This document shows positions 36,406-50,637 of a stretch of 64,000 nt of DNA, one piece after another. How positions within the stretch are numbered: position 1 is the stretch's first letter; the number at the start of each line of letters is the position of its first letter. The position numbers and the translations under genes are program-made. The notes under the pieces are model-generated. The model did not search any database, was not told the DNA's origin, and saw only the letters and a list, made by a program, of their open reading frames with translations. Origin of the DNA: Brasenia schreberi (taxonomy: Eukaryota > Streptophyta > Magnoliopsida > Nymphaeales > Cabombaceae); assembly GCA_036023115.1 (NCBI GenBank), contig JAYKKT010000046.1, positions 5,979,001 through 6,043,000 on the forward strand, written 5' to 3'.

Positions 36406-39400
36406 ATGGCGAGTGTTCAGAGATCACAGCAGTCAAGTCGCCACGGTTCATCACTGGTGGCCGGTGAAGGGGTACCGGATCAGTTTCTGCCGGGGCTTAG
36501 AGTTTTGGTGGTTGACGATGACAGGACGTCTCTGAAAATACTTGAAAAGATGCTCAAAAAATGCATGTACACCGGTAAGCTTCCTTCATTCTCTTTTGGA
36601 AATTCCGCTACCCATTTGCTTCTTTTACGTATTCCTTTGCTGTATCCTGTTACAATATTTTGGGGGATTGTTACGATGCGCATTTGGTTCTTTTGTCATT
36701 CAGCTTTCTACTTGTTTTAGAGGATGTTGCTCTTTTCATATTTCATTATGAACATGCCCTTCTCATATTTAGGGATTTAAAGTAATGTTGTTCATGTGTT
36801 CTTATAAACATTATAAGTGCAAATTGTTTCTTTATGGTTCTGTGATGGGAATAAGTTGTATGTTTCCATCAGTTCACGTAAACTTTGGAAGTGGTTTTGC
36901 ATCTGTTGTGATGGCAAGACTAACAGATACCTTTGTGTTTTTCTCATTACCTTGATTGAGAAAGAATGATTCTGTGGTGGCTGTAACAATATATTCTTTC
37001 GTGACAGTTACAACATGTAATCGAGCTGAAGCTGCTCTGTCTCTTTTGCGGGAGAAGAAAGGAGGTTTCGATGTGGTCATAAGCGATGTGCATTTGCCTC
37101 ACATGGATGGTTTTAAACTCCTTCAACTTGTTGGATTGGAAATGGGTCTACCTGTAGTTGGTAAGTTAAATCAGCATTCACTATTACTTTTGTTTGTAGT
37201 TGGTTCCCCCTTTCCTAACTCGGCAATGCACTTAGTGATTTCGGCTGATGGGAGAACCAGTACTGTCATGAGGGGCGTCAAGCATGGGGCTTGTGACTAT
37301 CTTATCAAACCCGTGCGCATAGAAGAACTCAAGAATATCTGGCAGCATGTTATCAGAAAGAACCAGAATAGAGAACATGAGCAATCAGGTAGTAGGCATA
37401 AGCAAGTGGAAGAAAGCGTGGAAATCACATCATCTGTTATCGAGTTCTCAGATAGCAGCCAGAAGGGCCACAAAAAGAGGAAGGAAGCCAAAGATGAAGA
37501 TGATAATAAACAAGCAAATGAAGATCCTGCCACATCTAAGAAGCCTCGTGTGGTGTGGTCGGCAGAGTTGCATCGGCAATTTGTTAATGCAGTTGAACAG
37601 CTGGGGGTTGACAGTATGACGCTAGTACTCTATCTCTTGGTCTCTACAGTATACAAATTTCAGTGTCCTCTCTTCCAAGATCTGTGATTTTTTATTCTTA
37701 CTGAGAAAATGAATTTAAAACAGTTGGAGTAACTGGTAATATGATTAATTTGCTGTTTTTGTTCATTCGCGCAGAGGCTGTTCCTAAGAGAATCCTAGAA
37801 TTGATGAATGTTCCAGCTCTAACAAGGGAAAATGTTGCAAGCCACTTACAGGTTCACCCTTCCTACTAAATTGCACTATGTTATCTTCTTCCATCATTTC
37901 ATGGGTTTGCTCCTTGGCTAAATGTTGGGACTATAAATCTCAAACTCTGTGCTTTTATTCTGTTCTGCCTTGGCATACAATATAATTTTCATCATGTAAT
38001 ATCTATTATCAAGTAGGTTTATCTTGTTAGTTAGGAATTAGCTTAGAGGTGGCACAGCCACACACATATATAGAGAGAGAGTTTGTAGAGTATGTATGTA
38101 TAGTTTTTTATTACATGTATACATATGTATATACACATACATATATATAGTTTTTATTGCATGTATGTGTATATTTATATGTAGTACATATGTATATGTA
38201 TATATACGTACATATATATATAGTTTTTTTTATTACATGTGTCTTGCTGAAACCTAGCCGACCCCATCTAGTATGGCAAAAGGCTTAGTTGTTGTTGTTG
38301 TCTTGTTGAAACCTGAAATGCTGCAATTGGATTTGCATTTCGAGCAGATCAAGTCTTATAGACCCGATCTAATATCCAACAGCCTGTGGCCCCGTGGGCT
38401 AGCTCGGCCCGGCCCCTGTTGGCCCCCAGGGCCATTTGGCCCTACAACTTTTCATGGCAGGGCTGGGTTAGGCCATTTCAACACCTCTACTTTGAGGTCT
38501 GAATTGAGTTCTTTCCTAAAATCTTATTTAAAAATTCCATTTGTTCTCTTCACCTTACTAAGGGACTTGTTCATCACAAATTAACTTTGGCATTAGCGCA
38601 TTCACTTTTAGTTGATAAAGCTACTACATGGGAAAGGTTGTCATGTTGTAGTTTTGGCACCATCTTTTTTTCTAACTTCTGACCTCAGTACAAAACACTA
38701 TTAAGCACTTCCAAGCTCAGTTTCTTCTCCACAGCAGAAGTTGTGGTTGCTTTCTGCACCGTTTAATGATGTCTTAGATTGTCCAATCAAAACATTTATT
38801 TGGTCCTGTTAGCTTTACTTCTCTATCTAACTTGGGTACTTCAAAGGTCCTCAGAAGTTTCTATTGAGACCTCTGGTCCTTATGTTTAAATTAGTACATG
38901 GTACACCATGAAATTCTATGATATGTCAGATATGTTTATGTATATGTGTGTGTTTGTATCTATATGTATGTATTAAATATAAGAGAGAAGCGAAGAACAC
39001 ATTGTAGACAGGAAATATGCCCAAACCCTTGAGGGGTATGGGGCACCAACAGGGTCTCCAAGGACCAGGGATTGAATACCTGTGGTATCCATCTCATGCC
39101 ACAGGAACTCAGTCTGTTTGAAGCTAAGTTTGGTGTAAAATCAGGGGTGAAGTTGGTTTCTCCACAATCCATACATATGATTCATTTGTTTATGTTTTGA
39201 TGGAGCTTTTTGGTGGATATACATTATCTTCTGTGATTCCTTTACCGGCATAATCCTGCTAAACCATTGATTTAGAAACTACAGTATATGGAAACGATGT
39301 CTACTTGGTACTAATTAGAAATAATGTCAATTAAGCAACCGATGAATGTTTATACTAATCAACATGGATGGAGTGAATGATTCCAGTTGATAGACACTGA

Positions 39401-40554
39401 CTGGTCTTCTTGATTTCCAGAAGTTCAGGCTTTATTTGAAAAGGGTTAATCGTGTCCCTCAGAAAGCTCAGAACCAAGAAGCATTTTGTGGCTCCTTTGG
39501 TGGACCTATGGAACTAAAGGGGCAACCTACTCCTTTGCCAAATATCATCAATATGCAAGCATTCGCAGCGTCGGGCAGGATTGCCCAACAGCCTTTTGGT
39601 GCATTGCATGCTGAGTTACTTGGTTGCCATTCTAGCAGCTTGGTCATGCCACCTATGGACGAGTCTACTCTCGTACAAGCAGCAGTTAATGGTTCCCAGG
39701 GCAGACCTATGGAGAGCGTTGCAAACTTTCAACCTCTAATCAAATCCCAATTTCACCTACCGGAGCAGTTTGCACAAACCAATGTATCGGTCAGTGATAA
39801 CCCATCTGGTTATTCCTCATGGCAACACCCCTTTGAAGAAGCAGTCCCCTCCAACGGTATTGGAAGTTTAAATTCTCATGTAGATAACATTCTGGAGCAG
39901 CTAGAGCAGCAGCAAGCACCCGTGCCATTCAATACACAGCCACCTTGTTTTCTCGGTTCTACTTCATCTGGTAGTTTTCTGGGTAAGAGTAACTTTGAGT
40001 CTTCCTTCGGCAACCACAATCCTGGCATCTCAAGTTTCAATTGTAATTCGGTTGTTGACTACAACATGCTTTCTTCTCCAAGCATTGGGATGAGAAATAT
40101 ATCAGAACATGATTTGAAGAGTGTTGGTTTAATTGGCGGTTATTCCCTTCCGATTTCAGAGTCCCATGCAGCTTCTTGCTCTATACCTTGTGAAAGCACG
40201 ACAGGTTTACAAAGCTGGCCAGTTCATAACTCGATACAAGATATTATTGACTCTAATCCTGGTATCCAGCTGGGCGCTGACTTTGTACCAAATGCTTGTG
40301 AGATTTCATATGGCCTCCAAGACGGCGTTTTGTCGAACCAAGGGATTCATACAAGCATGACAGTTGTTAACCCCAGCATCCTGAGCACACCAAGCTTTGC
40401 AAATGAGGGGGACCAAGGTATCGGTTGCCTGGGCAATGAACATGTGATGAAGGAAGTTGTAAATTTGGATTTCAGGGGCAATGCGAATGTTGGTATGCCT
40501 GTTTTGCAACAGCACTTCTCTTCAAACGATCTGATGAATGTTTTCTCCAAATAG
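36406..40554 (+). CDS. Type-B two-component response regulator (ARR-like)
   Basis: Type-B regulators are nuclear transcription factors activated by phosphotransfer in cytokinin signalling. Five exons (36406-36574, 37008-37160, 37236-37613, 37775-37851, 39421-40554) splice cleanly by GT-AG in matching phases into 636 residues. The receiver domain (about residues 30-150) has all key residues: the acidic pair in [10 protein letters not shown], the phospho-acceptor Asp in [15 protein letters not shown] and the Lys of [12 protein letters not shown] basic, acidic-spotted linker follows ([12 protein letters not shown]). The GARP DNA-binding domain comes next ([20 protein letters not shown], then [20 protein letters not shown]), with its helices divided among exons 3, 4 and 5. 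The C-terminal half is Ser/Asn/Gln-rich (EQLEQQQ), typical of the activation region. The ATG at 36406 is the first in a leader ending in TCTCTC. Intron 4 (1.6 kb) holds a LINE-tail stub. No lesion is seen. Confidence 0.92.
38256..38299 (+). mobile_element. 44-bp LINE-tail stub with 15-bp TSD
   Basis: AGCCGACCCCATCTAGTATGG, GGCTTAG and (GTT)n form the LINE 3' tail in plus orientation. It is flanked by GTCTTGCTGAAACCT (38241-38255) and GTCTTGTTGAAACCT (38300-38314), a TSD with one mismatch. It lies in intron 4 of the response-regulator gene. Confidence 0.85.
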
Positions 40555-41427
40555 GTACAGAATTTTCTTTCTTGGACAGACCGAGGGACCTCATCAGCAG
40601 CGGACATGCCGAAGGGTCTGAGGCTCGTTGATACCTCACGTGTGCATGGGCTCACAAGACTGCCCGGACCATTGGCTTGTAACTGGAGCAAGGCTCGACT
40701 TGGAGAAGGGGAAGATTCATTTGTTAGTAGAATTCTCTCTGCTACATTGGGTTATGTAAAAGAGGCTAACCCTTTTTGTTTTTCAGACTGTACAATGTAC
40801 ATAATATAATGCATGACAGAAGAGGAGGAAAAGACCCCCCAACTGTTAAATATGTGAATTGTGAGTACTAATTCCTTTTCCAATGCTGTAATCAGCAGAA
40901 ATAAACCATGAAATATGTATGAACACTTATCAGCACCAGTCGATATTATAAAAAGAACAAGAGAAATCGATATTAGGCTTGGGAATCGCCCACCTACTTG
41001 TCCCGCCCTGCCAGTTCAACTCAGGTTCCGCAACTATGCCCAGAAGGATCAGGGATTTCTGACAAGAGCACACACACACCTAAGTAACCCAAGTTATGTA
41101 TGGACCCTATTATGCAATAATGATCGCCGTATCACTACTTATCTAGAAAAAAAAATCATATAATGTTTAATAGTTTCTTTTGAAGTATCTATATATATTA
41201 GGAGTTTTTTCTCATGTAATCTATTAGATATCTATACCATCCATGTCATAAGGATGGCAAAGATCAACTTGTCCATCATCGATACCATTTGTCCATATCG
41301 TGAGGAAAGATCAACTTGCATTAATGCCCGAGATTGTCTCAATTAATTGCATTAACGATGGTCATGATCAAAAGCAATATCTAGCATAAAAGGCTATCTA
41401 ACAGTTCTCTTCCCCCTTCTTTCTCCC

Positions 41428-41483
<56 letters not shown>

Positions 41484-41801
41484 AGAATACTGAACGAAGG
41501 TAAATCATATTAAAGAGATATACTTTCAGTGCTAATCAAAGATTCACATCCATCCACACTACAAGAATATGTGCCAAAATTATTAAAATAAAATCAGAGA
41601 GATCAGAATACCGAACGAAGGTAAATCATATTAAAGAGATACTTCCAGTGCTAATCATAGATTCACAACTATCCACGCTACAAGAATATGTGCCAAAAAA
41701 GCATACCTTATTAAAATAAAATGTGAGAGAGAGTCCCATTTTCCAGCTAAAATTTTTAGATCTGGAATCAATTTCTGCCTTTCCGGGCCGGTGATAGCTG
41801 C
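40555..41801. other. 3' flank of response regulator, with microsatellite
   Basis: The first few hundred bases are probably the 3' UTR of the response regulator. A (TA)n(GA)n compound microsatellite spans about 41429-41480, followed by a 121-bp tandem duplication. No coding sequence is recognised until the MACPF exon at 41802. Confidence 0.55.
41481..41722. repeat. 121-bp tandem duplication
   Basis: Units starting ATCAGAATACTGAACGAAGG (41481) and ATCAGAATACCGAACGAAGG (41602) continue in parallel through GCTAATCA and AAGAATATGTGCCAAAA. They differ at several positions. The repeat follows directly on a (GA)n tract. Confidence 0.85.
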
Positions 41802-42424
41802 CTAAGCCGTTATTGAGCTCAAGAAGCCGCCGGACTTCGCCGAGCTACCATGCTGCCAAGTTGATTTTATCACTCTACATCCCCGAGTCTGAAGGAAAGC
41901 AAGTCGAAGGCGAAGCATGTGTCGTGACTCATGCTTCACCACCTCCAGCTGGGCTCCGGCCACAATTGATGCACCTCCGTCTGCTGCCAAGTCATGGCAG
42001 TTCTCCCTCACCACAGGTGCAGTGCATACATGGGACAAACCCTTCCATTGCATGGGTTCATAATACTGACTAGCTTCAGAGCCAAGATCATCAGCTCCCT
42101 GCCAGAATGGCTCGTCGGAGATGCAGCTCTCGAGCTCCGATCGCACATGCGAGAGATGCTGTAGGCCTGCGGTTGTCATGGCATGCAAACAGAAACAATA
42201 AGTCTGATCTCTAATCAAAGAAAATACACTACCAGCAGAGGCTACTTCGAAAGAAATTGTCTATAGGGTTTTAACCGTGGACTATGTTCATATAGCCTCG
42301 ACTAAAACCATGGCATGTAACGTCACCACTGAGTCAAAAAAGGGGTTGCTACATGGCAAAGCAGTTCCATTTCAAATCCCATATGATACACAATTTCAGG
42401 TTGCAGCATGATTCTTTGGTTTCT

Positions 42425-42535
42425 TTCTGGTAGAACCGGAGGGCCGAAGCCAGATGCATGCCCCGAGTATCAAACTCATGACCTTCAACTTGGGTCAATC
42501 CCTAACCAGGTGAGCTACGGCTTCTTGTGCATTGC
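42425..42535 (-). mobile_element. tRNA-derived SINE
   Basis: Read on the minus strand, CCGTAGCTCACCTGG (A box, 42506-42520) is followed by GGTCATGAGTTTGAT (B box, about 42469-42483) and a tail ending in AGAAAGAAACC. Spacing and both boxes fit a tRNA-derived plant SINE. It lies in a MACPF intron. Confidence 0.65.
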
Positions 42536-42986
42536 GGCCTGGTTTGCTACGCAAGAATCACCTATCCATCAATAAGCTCATTCGATTGCTGATTTAATTA
42601 AATGCATCATATTGCTACTGTGAGCACGCATGCATGCATGAAATCAGAGGGGTTTTAGAGACATGCATGCAATGATTGTGTTGTATAAACAGCAACACCT
42701 TGTTCTACACATACTGGGGTCTGTTACAAAAACTCTTACATCGCGTTTGTGCTCTACCATGTGTCCCATTAGTATCGAACTTTAGGAAAAGGTAAAACCA
42801 TGGTTTCCTTTCAGAATGTTTGAAGTTATCCACTGCATCTTTTGGAGTGTTAAATTTATAATTTACCAAGATTAAAAAATATTTATGTAACCAAAAGAAA
42901 ATATTGAAAGATATTTCTCACCGATCTCCATGGGCGCCTTCGAGATGCAATCTCATTCCTGTCACAGGCTTCCTCCCAACCATCAC

Positions 42987-44331
42987 CTGCACAATAAGGT
43001 TTTTTTTATCTTGCTGTTCGATATGGGGATCTAATTTCTACGTAAGCTTGTGGAATTTGAAGTTTATGGAAAAGCAAATCAAGTAAAGGGCATGGTAGAG
43101 TGTGTGTGTGCGCGCGCACGAATGTGTATTTGTGTGAGTTAGGCTTCTGCTTCCCGCTAAACAAAACAAAAAAAACCCATAGCATTGACATCTTTCGGTT
43201 AGGAAATTTAAAGAAGCCAGTGATTATGATCATCTATCTTGCTTCTAGTGGGTAGCTTGGTGTTGTTTCCGTAGGAGCTGCCCATTGCTAAGCTGAAGTT
43301 AAGGTCCTAGGGGCAACGTTCCTGGATTTGGAGAGAGGCTGTTTTCCTTTTCTTTCTTTCTTTTTTTTTCACAATCAAGTGGCCAAAGCTGGAAGCACAA
43401 CCCAACCCGAGGTGTCGAACTCATAACTTTCAGCTTGTGAGTCAATCGCCCAGCCAGGTGAGTTGTCGCTCTTTGTGTGAGACACACTGGGATTTAATAT
43501 CCATGCTTTATATATATATAACTTGATATAGTTTTAGTATTTTCAAAACAAATTTCAAACATCCATCTTAAATAAGTAATGATTGAAATTTAAATTTGAA
43601 AAGAAAAAATATGTGTACTTTGTAGTTTTTTTTTTATTTTACTTTTTGAATTTAAATTTCGACACGGGATGACTGATATTTGTTTAGACATGCTAACACA
43701 CAAGTATGCTAGCATGTATTATGTTCTCTACATTTTATGTAGAGTTGTTAGATACCCATTCATATTAAATCATCCATATTACTGTCTAAATCAAAAGGAT
43801 AAAAATATTTTTTTTAAATAAGTAAATAGCATAAAGTATATCATATACTTTTTTCTTTTTGGTTTTTTAATCTAGACCATCCATCTATTCAATCCAACAA
43901 TCTAACATAAATGACAATCTAGCAACCTTTTTTGTTCCTCTCTATATATATATAGAATACACATGCAAGCATACATGTAGAGAGAGAGGGAGTTGCTAGA
44001 TAGTATCTCTAGACTTACTAGACAATATACATCATGTATATATACATATACATACATAGAATTGCTAGATAGCCTCTCATACCAAACTTTACTAAATTAT
44101 CTATGTCATTTATGAGATCATACGGACAACACTGATCGAATTTCGCATGAAAATCAATGACATTTTAATACACATGTGAATTATATATACATATACATAT
44201 ATATGTATATAAACTAAAAACTACTAGATGACCTCTTGTGTCAAAACTTTACTTGACGATCTATATCATTCATGCGATCGTACGAATGACACAAATCTAT
44301 CTTTCTTTGAAGATCAATAATATTTTAATGC

Positions 44332-44383
<52 letters not shown>

Positions 44384-44607
44384 TAGGAGCTGCTAGATAG
44401 CTTCTTATGCCAAACTTTACTAAACAATCATCGTATATATTAATGTACGGACAACACAACATTTTAATGCATATTGTCTGTATTAAATGCAATATGAGAT
44501 GGATCGGCTCATCACCACCATCTAATTTGATTATAAAGATGATAATAATAGTCATGTCTAACACTAAAGGTTGTCTAACACCTCCACCCTCTCCACATAT
44601 ATATATG

Positions 44608-44639
<32 letters not shown>

Positions 44640-45208
44640 CTGGTCGGTAAGCAAATGTGTCTGGTGTATTGCGTTGCATGTATATTCCAATTGAATACAC
44701 CTTAGCTCCACAAATTAGTTATTTTTTCATACAAACCTGACTATTTACGATGGGTGCGTGATACCCAATAATTCCCTAGTATCGAGTACTTTCATGTTTC
44801 CTTTTAATGTAAACGAATCGAGTTTTTACGTCTAAAGAGTTCGTTTATTCGTAATTCTTATAAAATGATATGCTTGCTTGCTTAAAAAGCAGTTGAGGCC
44901 AACTTTTTGGGCATGCAAATTAAAGAACCATTTTTGGGAATTTGTAATGTTTTCACCCACACACACGCAGAGAGAGAGAGAGAGATGCTTCAAATCTTGT
45001 TGGCTGGACGCCCAAGTGGGAGGTCACCGTGAATTGGTGCCCATATCTTATGTGGTCGAAAATGCAAAAACACTTCTAGCTCTTCTATCGGCGGTTTATC
45101 TGAATAGAGACGGGAGAAATTACGAAGAAAATTCAGAAACCTATTTATTGTGTGTGTTATTTGAGAGAGAAGGGGGGGGGGGGGGAGAGAGAGAGGGAGA
45201 GAACTAAC
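42987..45208. other. Long MACPF intron, repeat-rich
   Basis: Apart from the SINE at 43340-43490, this stretch holds AT-rich DNA with recurring GTTGCTAGATAG-like phrases (43995, 44056, 44388). Several microsatellites are present: TA at 43940, (CA)n(TA)n at 44332-44383, TA/GA at about 44600-44638 and a G run at about 45169-45184. I looked for the missing MACPF exon and did not find it. Confidence 0.5.
43340..43490 (-). mobile_element. tRNA-derived SINE with A-rich tail
   Basis: On the minus strand, CGACAACTCACCTGGCTGG (A box) and GTTATGAGTTCGACAC (B box) are followed about 35 bp later by GAAAAAAAAAGAAAG. This is a second member of the family at 42425-42535, in the same MACPF intron. Confidence 0.7.
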
Positions 45209-45392
45209 AACGAAGGTTGAGGTTTATAGCGTGAGATAAGAAGCCATTGCCAGGAATCCCTGCAAGGAGAGAAGTGATTGGGACGAAAACGAAATTGATG
45301 GCGTCTGGAGTGGCCGGTACAGTGGCAAGCCATGCATAGTGACCGTTGATTGATGTGTCCCCGCCTCTCTTTGAGTTGATCACTGTGATTCC

Positions 45393-46796
<1,404 letters not shown>

Positions 46797-48228
46797 CTCG
46801 GTGAACAATTGATCTCCAAGTTCCTCGAGGTGCCTCTTGAGATCGGATGGAGGCAAATTTGAAGAGTGGGTTTGCCTAACATAGACACACCCTGACAACC
46901 AATACTCAATCCAACTATGATGTGGGTCCCATACTTTCCCATAAATCTGTAATATTACCATTAATCACGATTAAGAAAAACTAAGTAACCTTTAGTGCCA
47001 CCAATCAATGCCTAAGCAAGGTTTACTTGAAAAAAGTCAAAGTTGAAAAGAATTCTGTCATAAGGATGGAAAAACCTTTTTAATATGTTTGAGAAAATTT
47101 TATTTCAGTATTTTAAAGGTTTTTTTCTAAACACTTTATGACCTATGATTTGCACCATTATGATACTTTGAGACCAATTGGTTACGCCATTTGATTTATT
47201 TGATATGGCATACTTACATGATTGAACAAAAATGCTATCATGACACTTTTGATCATGATGTGGGTTCATGTGACCATCGTCTAAGAATTCATAAATCAAA
47301 AGGTATTATATGTTAGACAAATCATAGGTGACTAAAGTATTGGAAAAAAGAAGTTTTCCATGACGGCCTTTTTTACATGATCACACAGGATGAGGGAGTG
47401 ACGATCAATGTGGATGTCGAAGAGGGAGATGAAGTAGCCATCAAGTGCTAAGAATTTGGTTTCTGACTCTCGGATGCCCATGAAGAACTGTTGAATTGAA
47501 GAATCCTGAGGGGGGGTTTCCCGGTAGGTTGCTTTTCTGGTTGAACAGCTCGCTCATCTGTCAAACAAATGGACCAGTTTCACCGCATTCATTAGCATGA
47601 TTAGTGTAACCTCTTCCAATCAAAGCGGAAAGAACCACCACAGTTCTTTCCAGAGTGAAAACCTAGATAATCACCAGTTAATGCAAGCGATCTCTTCGAT
47701 AATCCACTTGCTTTTCACCAAGCTAGCAGACTTTGCAATTCCTAAATGTGCTTACGTTAACATAATTTGCTTTATCTTTACTGCTCGTTGAATGTTATGA
47801 GTCAAGGCAATCATAATGCAATTCACAAAATTCTACATAGCCTTTTTCCTGCAAATCGATCAAGTGACATGGTAGATCAATGATCTATGATGAGCATATT
47901 GCTGAAAACATGTATATTGGTGCCAATTTGAGATGAACTTCATGAATTTTGGTGATAGATCATCATCTCCAAGACCACCCAATCCTTGACCAAGAATGAA
48001 CTGGAGGCGAGCTACCTGCAGAAACAAGTCCTGATCACCTGGAACAGAAACAGTAATGGCCGACTATGGATCAAACCACCACCAGCCACCGCCTAACTTA
48101 TGGTTGTGGATATTTCAGAAAGGTGCATTAATGACATCAAAACAGTTACACCAACCACAACCTATTTTATTTTCTGTTTAATAGGTTTAAAGCCCATTAA
48201 AGTCATAAATTCTAAATCTTAAGCATCT

Positions 48229-48287
<59 letters not shown>

Positions 48288-48480
48288 ATTTTAGGTGTAT
48301 GATGTCTTTTAGTGCATAATTTTCTACAAACACATTTTATTTTTGAGATAAACGATAAAAATTTGAATTGCTTTATAAATTATGCATTAATTCAAATCAC
48401 CATCATTGATAAAGATGGAAGGATTAAGATATTTATTCTAAGATTATGCATCAAAAGATATTTTTAACTAAAACTCTCTT

Positions 48481-48549
<69 letters not shown>

Positions 48550-48770
48550 ATCACATTGTTTACAAAATGAATTCTACAAAATAAACGATAAATCGGCCAC
48601 TTATATTAGAAACCAATATTGACAATTTAGCAAGTCTGTATAGCTGACTTGTTTACGAAAAGAAAACAACTAAAACTTCGGCAGCTAGCTAGACTAGTCA
48701 ATGTAAAGGGGTTGGTGAGTGACCATTTTGGTATTACTCTTGGGATGGACAGTGGCGTTCACACGGCCCC

Positions 48771-48830
<60 letters not shown>

Positions 48831-49007
48831 CTGATCATAAAAGTAGACTTGGTCATTTTGAAACCAAACCCTGAAACTGACCCGAAACCGAATCATTCCA
48901 GGAACCGTTCAAAACAAGAACTGCAACCGAACAGAGGGCCTTTCTTTGAAACCTAATCAAAACCGGATAGGGACTAAACTATAGAACTGGCTGTTTACGT
49001 CCCCTCC

Positions 49008-49142
49008 TTTTTTTCTTTTTTGTTACAGTGGGAGACCCAAGCGTAACACACACACCAGCACATGCATGCCTTCGGGGATCGAACTCACCACCTACAAAGT
49101 GGGAATCAAAGAGCCCTTCCGAATGAGCTAAGGCTCTGGGTG
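49008..49142 (-). mobile_element. tRNA-derived SINE
   Basis: On the minus strand, CCTTAGCTCATTCGG (A box, 49119-49133) precedes GGTGAGTTCGATCCCC (B box, 49074-49089). The element ends in AAAAGAAAAAAAGGAG at the left. The two boxes match tRNA consensus better than in the other copies. Confidence 0.7.
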
Positions 49143-49894
49143 CTAGTGCCTATTTAAATTTCAAACTCTTCAAGTTAATGTAATTTAACTTCTGACAATC
49201 TTTTATGATACATCCTCACCCTTTCCGTATGTTTTAAAAGCACGACCTCAACTGAAACCCAAATCAGAACCGAAATCGGATCCCAAGAGGGGATGTTTAG
49301 GTTAGGGTTTGGTGCTCCTGGTGTAACCATAACAGGTCGTTTTGTTTATTAAGCTAGAGGAGTTTATCCTTAATAAAATGGACATAGATATTCTTTTCTA
49401 CTAAAAATGGCAAAATTGGATCTTTTGGGGAATCCAAGTTTTTACTCACCCGGTCAACTTACTTGGCTTGAACTTGGTTCATAACTGGATCCATTCAAAG
49501 ATCTCTCGAGGAATCAGCACACAATAATTAGTATGAACTTTGATCAAGCTAAACAATGACTGGTAAATGTTCTCCTCGGTGAAGCTAATTGAACTCCTTT
49601 CTAAACAAAACATAAGACTAATTAAACGAAGCCTAGTACGTAAAGGAGGCCTTAAATTTCTATGGGAAATCAGAAATATCGAAGTCCTCGGAAATTCACA
49701 AGAAGGCCCCATTTTGCCTACGGGGATTTTGATTCCAACTCCACAATTAAACCAAATTAAAGAAGAATTTGTTGATCACCAAATTGTTTATCACCTGTTC
49801 TTCAAGAAAAGAGGATAATGTACAGTCTCCTAATCCAAGTGATCCGTTTGCTAAAACACGACAGGCAGTGAAGTTCATCTATTAATTTCATAAA

Positions 49895-49995
49895 GAGTCA
49901 TATCTCTCGTGGCGATCTTCAATTTAAAAGGTCATGAGTTCTATACCCCGGGTGTGGGATCTGCCCCTATGCATTTGTTACAAAAGTTTAACAGT
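49895..49995 (+). mobile_element. SINE-like fragment, B-box half
   Basis: GGTCATGAGTTCTATACCCC (49930-49949) matches the B box of the other SINEs, and GGGATCTGCCCCTATGCATT resembles their body. The A-box side is degraded. Confidence 0.4.
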
Positions 49996-50257
49996 AAAAA
50001 AAGAAGTGAACAGCCGTTTTACTTGGTTAGCATAACATAATAGCTTAAATTATGAGCACCAAACGTAACAACGTAACCAATCCAAAGATTTACAAATTTT
50101 CAACAAAGAATGTGTTGAACTAGTTAACATCAACTAGGTTTGGTCCCAAAAACTTTTATTGCAAATGCAAAATCTACGAAACTTACATTTGTTGTTTTAT
50201 CAGGGAGAACAGTAAATAAGATCGTTCAAAGATTGATACTGAGAGAAAAGAAAAACC

Positions 50258-50637
50258 TGGTCAAAATCCACGAGAAGAAGTTTGCCAACTCTTGATCTTA
50301 AAAGCATGCAAGCAGCATGACTCCCAACCCCTCCAAGACCAATGACTACAACAAATGATTTTGTCATTTTTTGGTGGCACTCCATGCCAAAAAATTGTAT
50401 ATTCCTAACCATAACAGAAAAAGTCATGTAATCCTTTGAAAGGGTTAGATGAAAATGAAACAAGCAGTAATTCCTGAACAATTGCGGACCTTCAAATGAT
50501 AAATATAATTAACCTGAAATTGTGAATAACTTGTAAATTGTTCTGCTACTATTTCATCCTGCATAAGATCAGAAAAGGCTGATCCATTTAAGTCCTGACC
50601 ATCTCTCTTCTTCTTGATCCTGGTACAGAGTTCTTTC
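50258..50637 (-). pseudogene. TcdA/E1-like dehydratase gene fragment (two exons)
   Basis: Plant TcdA-like proteins are ThiF/E1-type enzymes that cyclise t6A in tRNA using ATP. Exon 50530-50637 reads TRIKKKRDGQDLNG and LMQDEIVAEQFT. Exon 50258-50404 reads NIQFFGMECHQKMTKSF, then VVVIGLGGVGSHAACMLLRS, which is the Rossmann GxGxxG nucleotide-binding loop, and KLLLVDFDQ. The acceptors look normal (GTAG, TTAG) and the second donor is CAG|GTTTTT. The donor expected after the first exon reads AAG|TTATTC, so GT is missing. The exons that should follow (catalytic Cys and adenylation domain) were not found between here and the MACPF exons, and I did not find the first exon to the right. I therefore call this a fragment. 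Confidence 0.65.

Larger units (their letters stand above)
47558..50257. other. Gene-poor stretch with SINEs and microsatellites
   Basis: Two (TA)n tracts (48239-48286 and 48487-48546) and a (GA)n tract (48775-48826) flank sequence I cannot assign. Degenerate GAACCG/GGTTC motifs occur at 48845-48995 and 49240-49300. Two SINE-like elements lie at 49008-49142 and 49895-49995. I searched for the first MACPF exon and for later TcdA exons and recognised neither. Confidence 0.5.
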
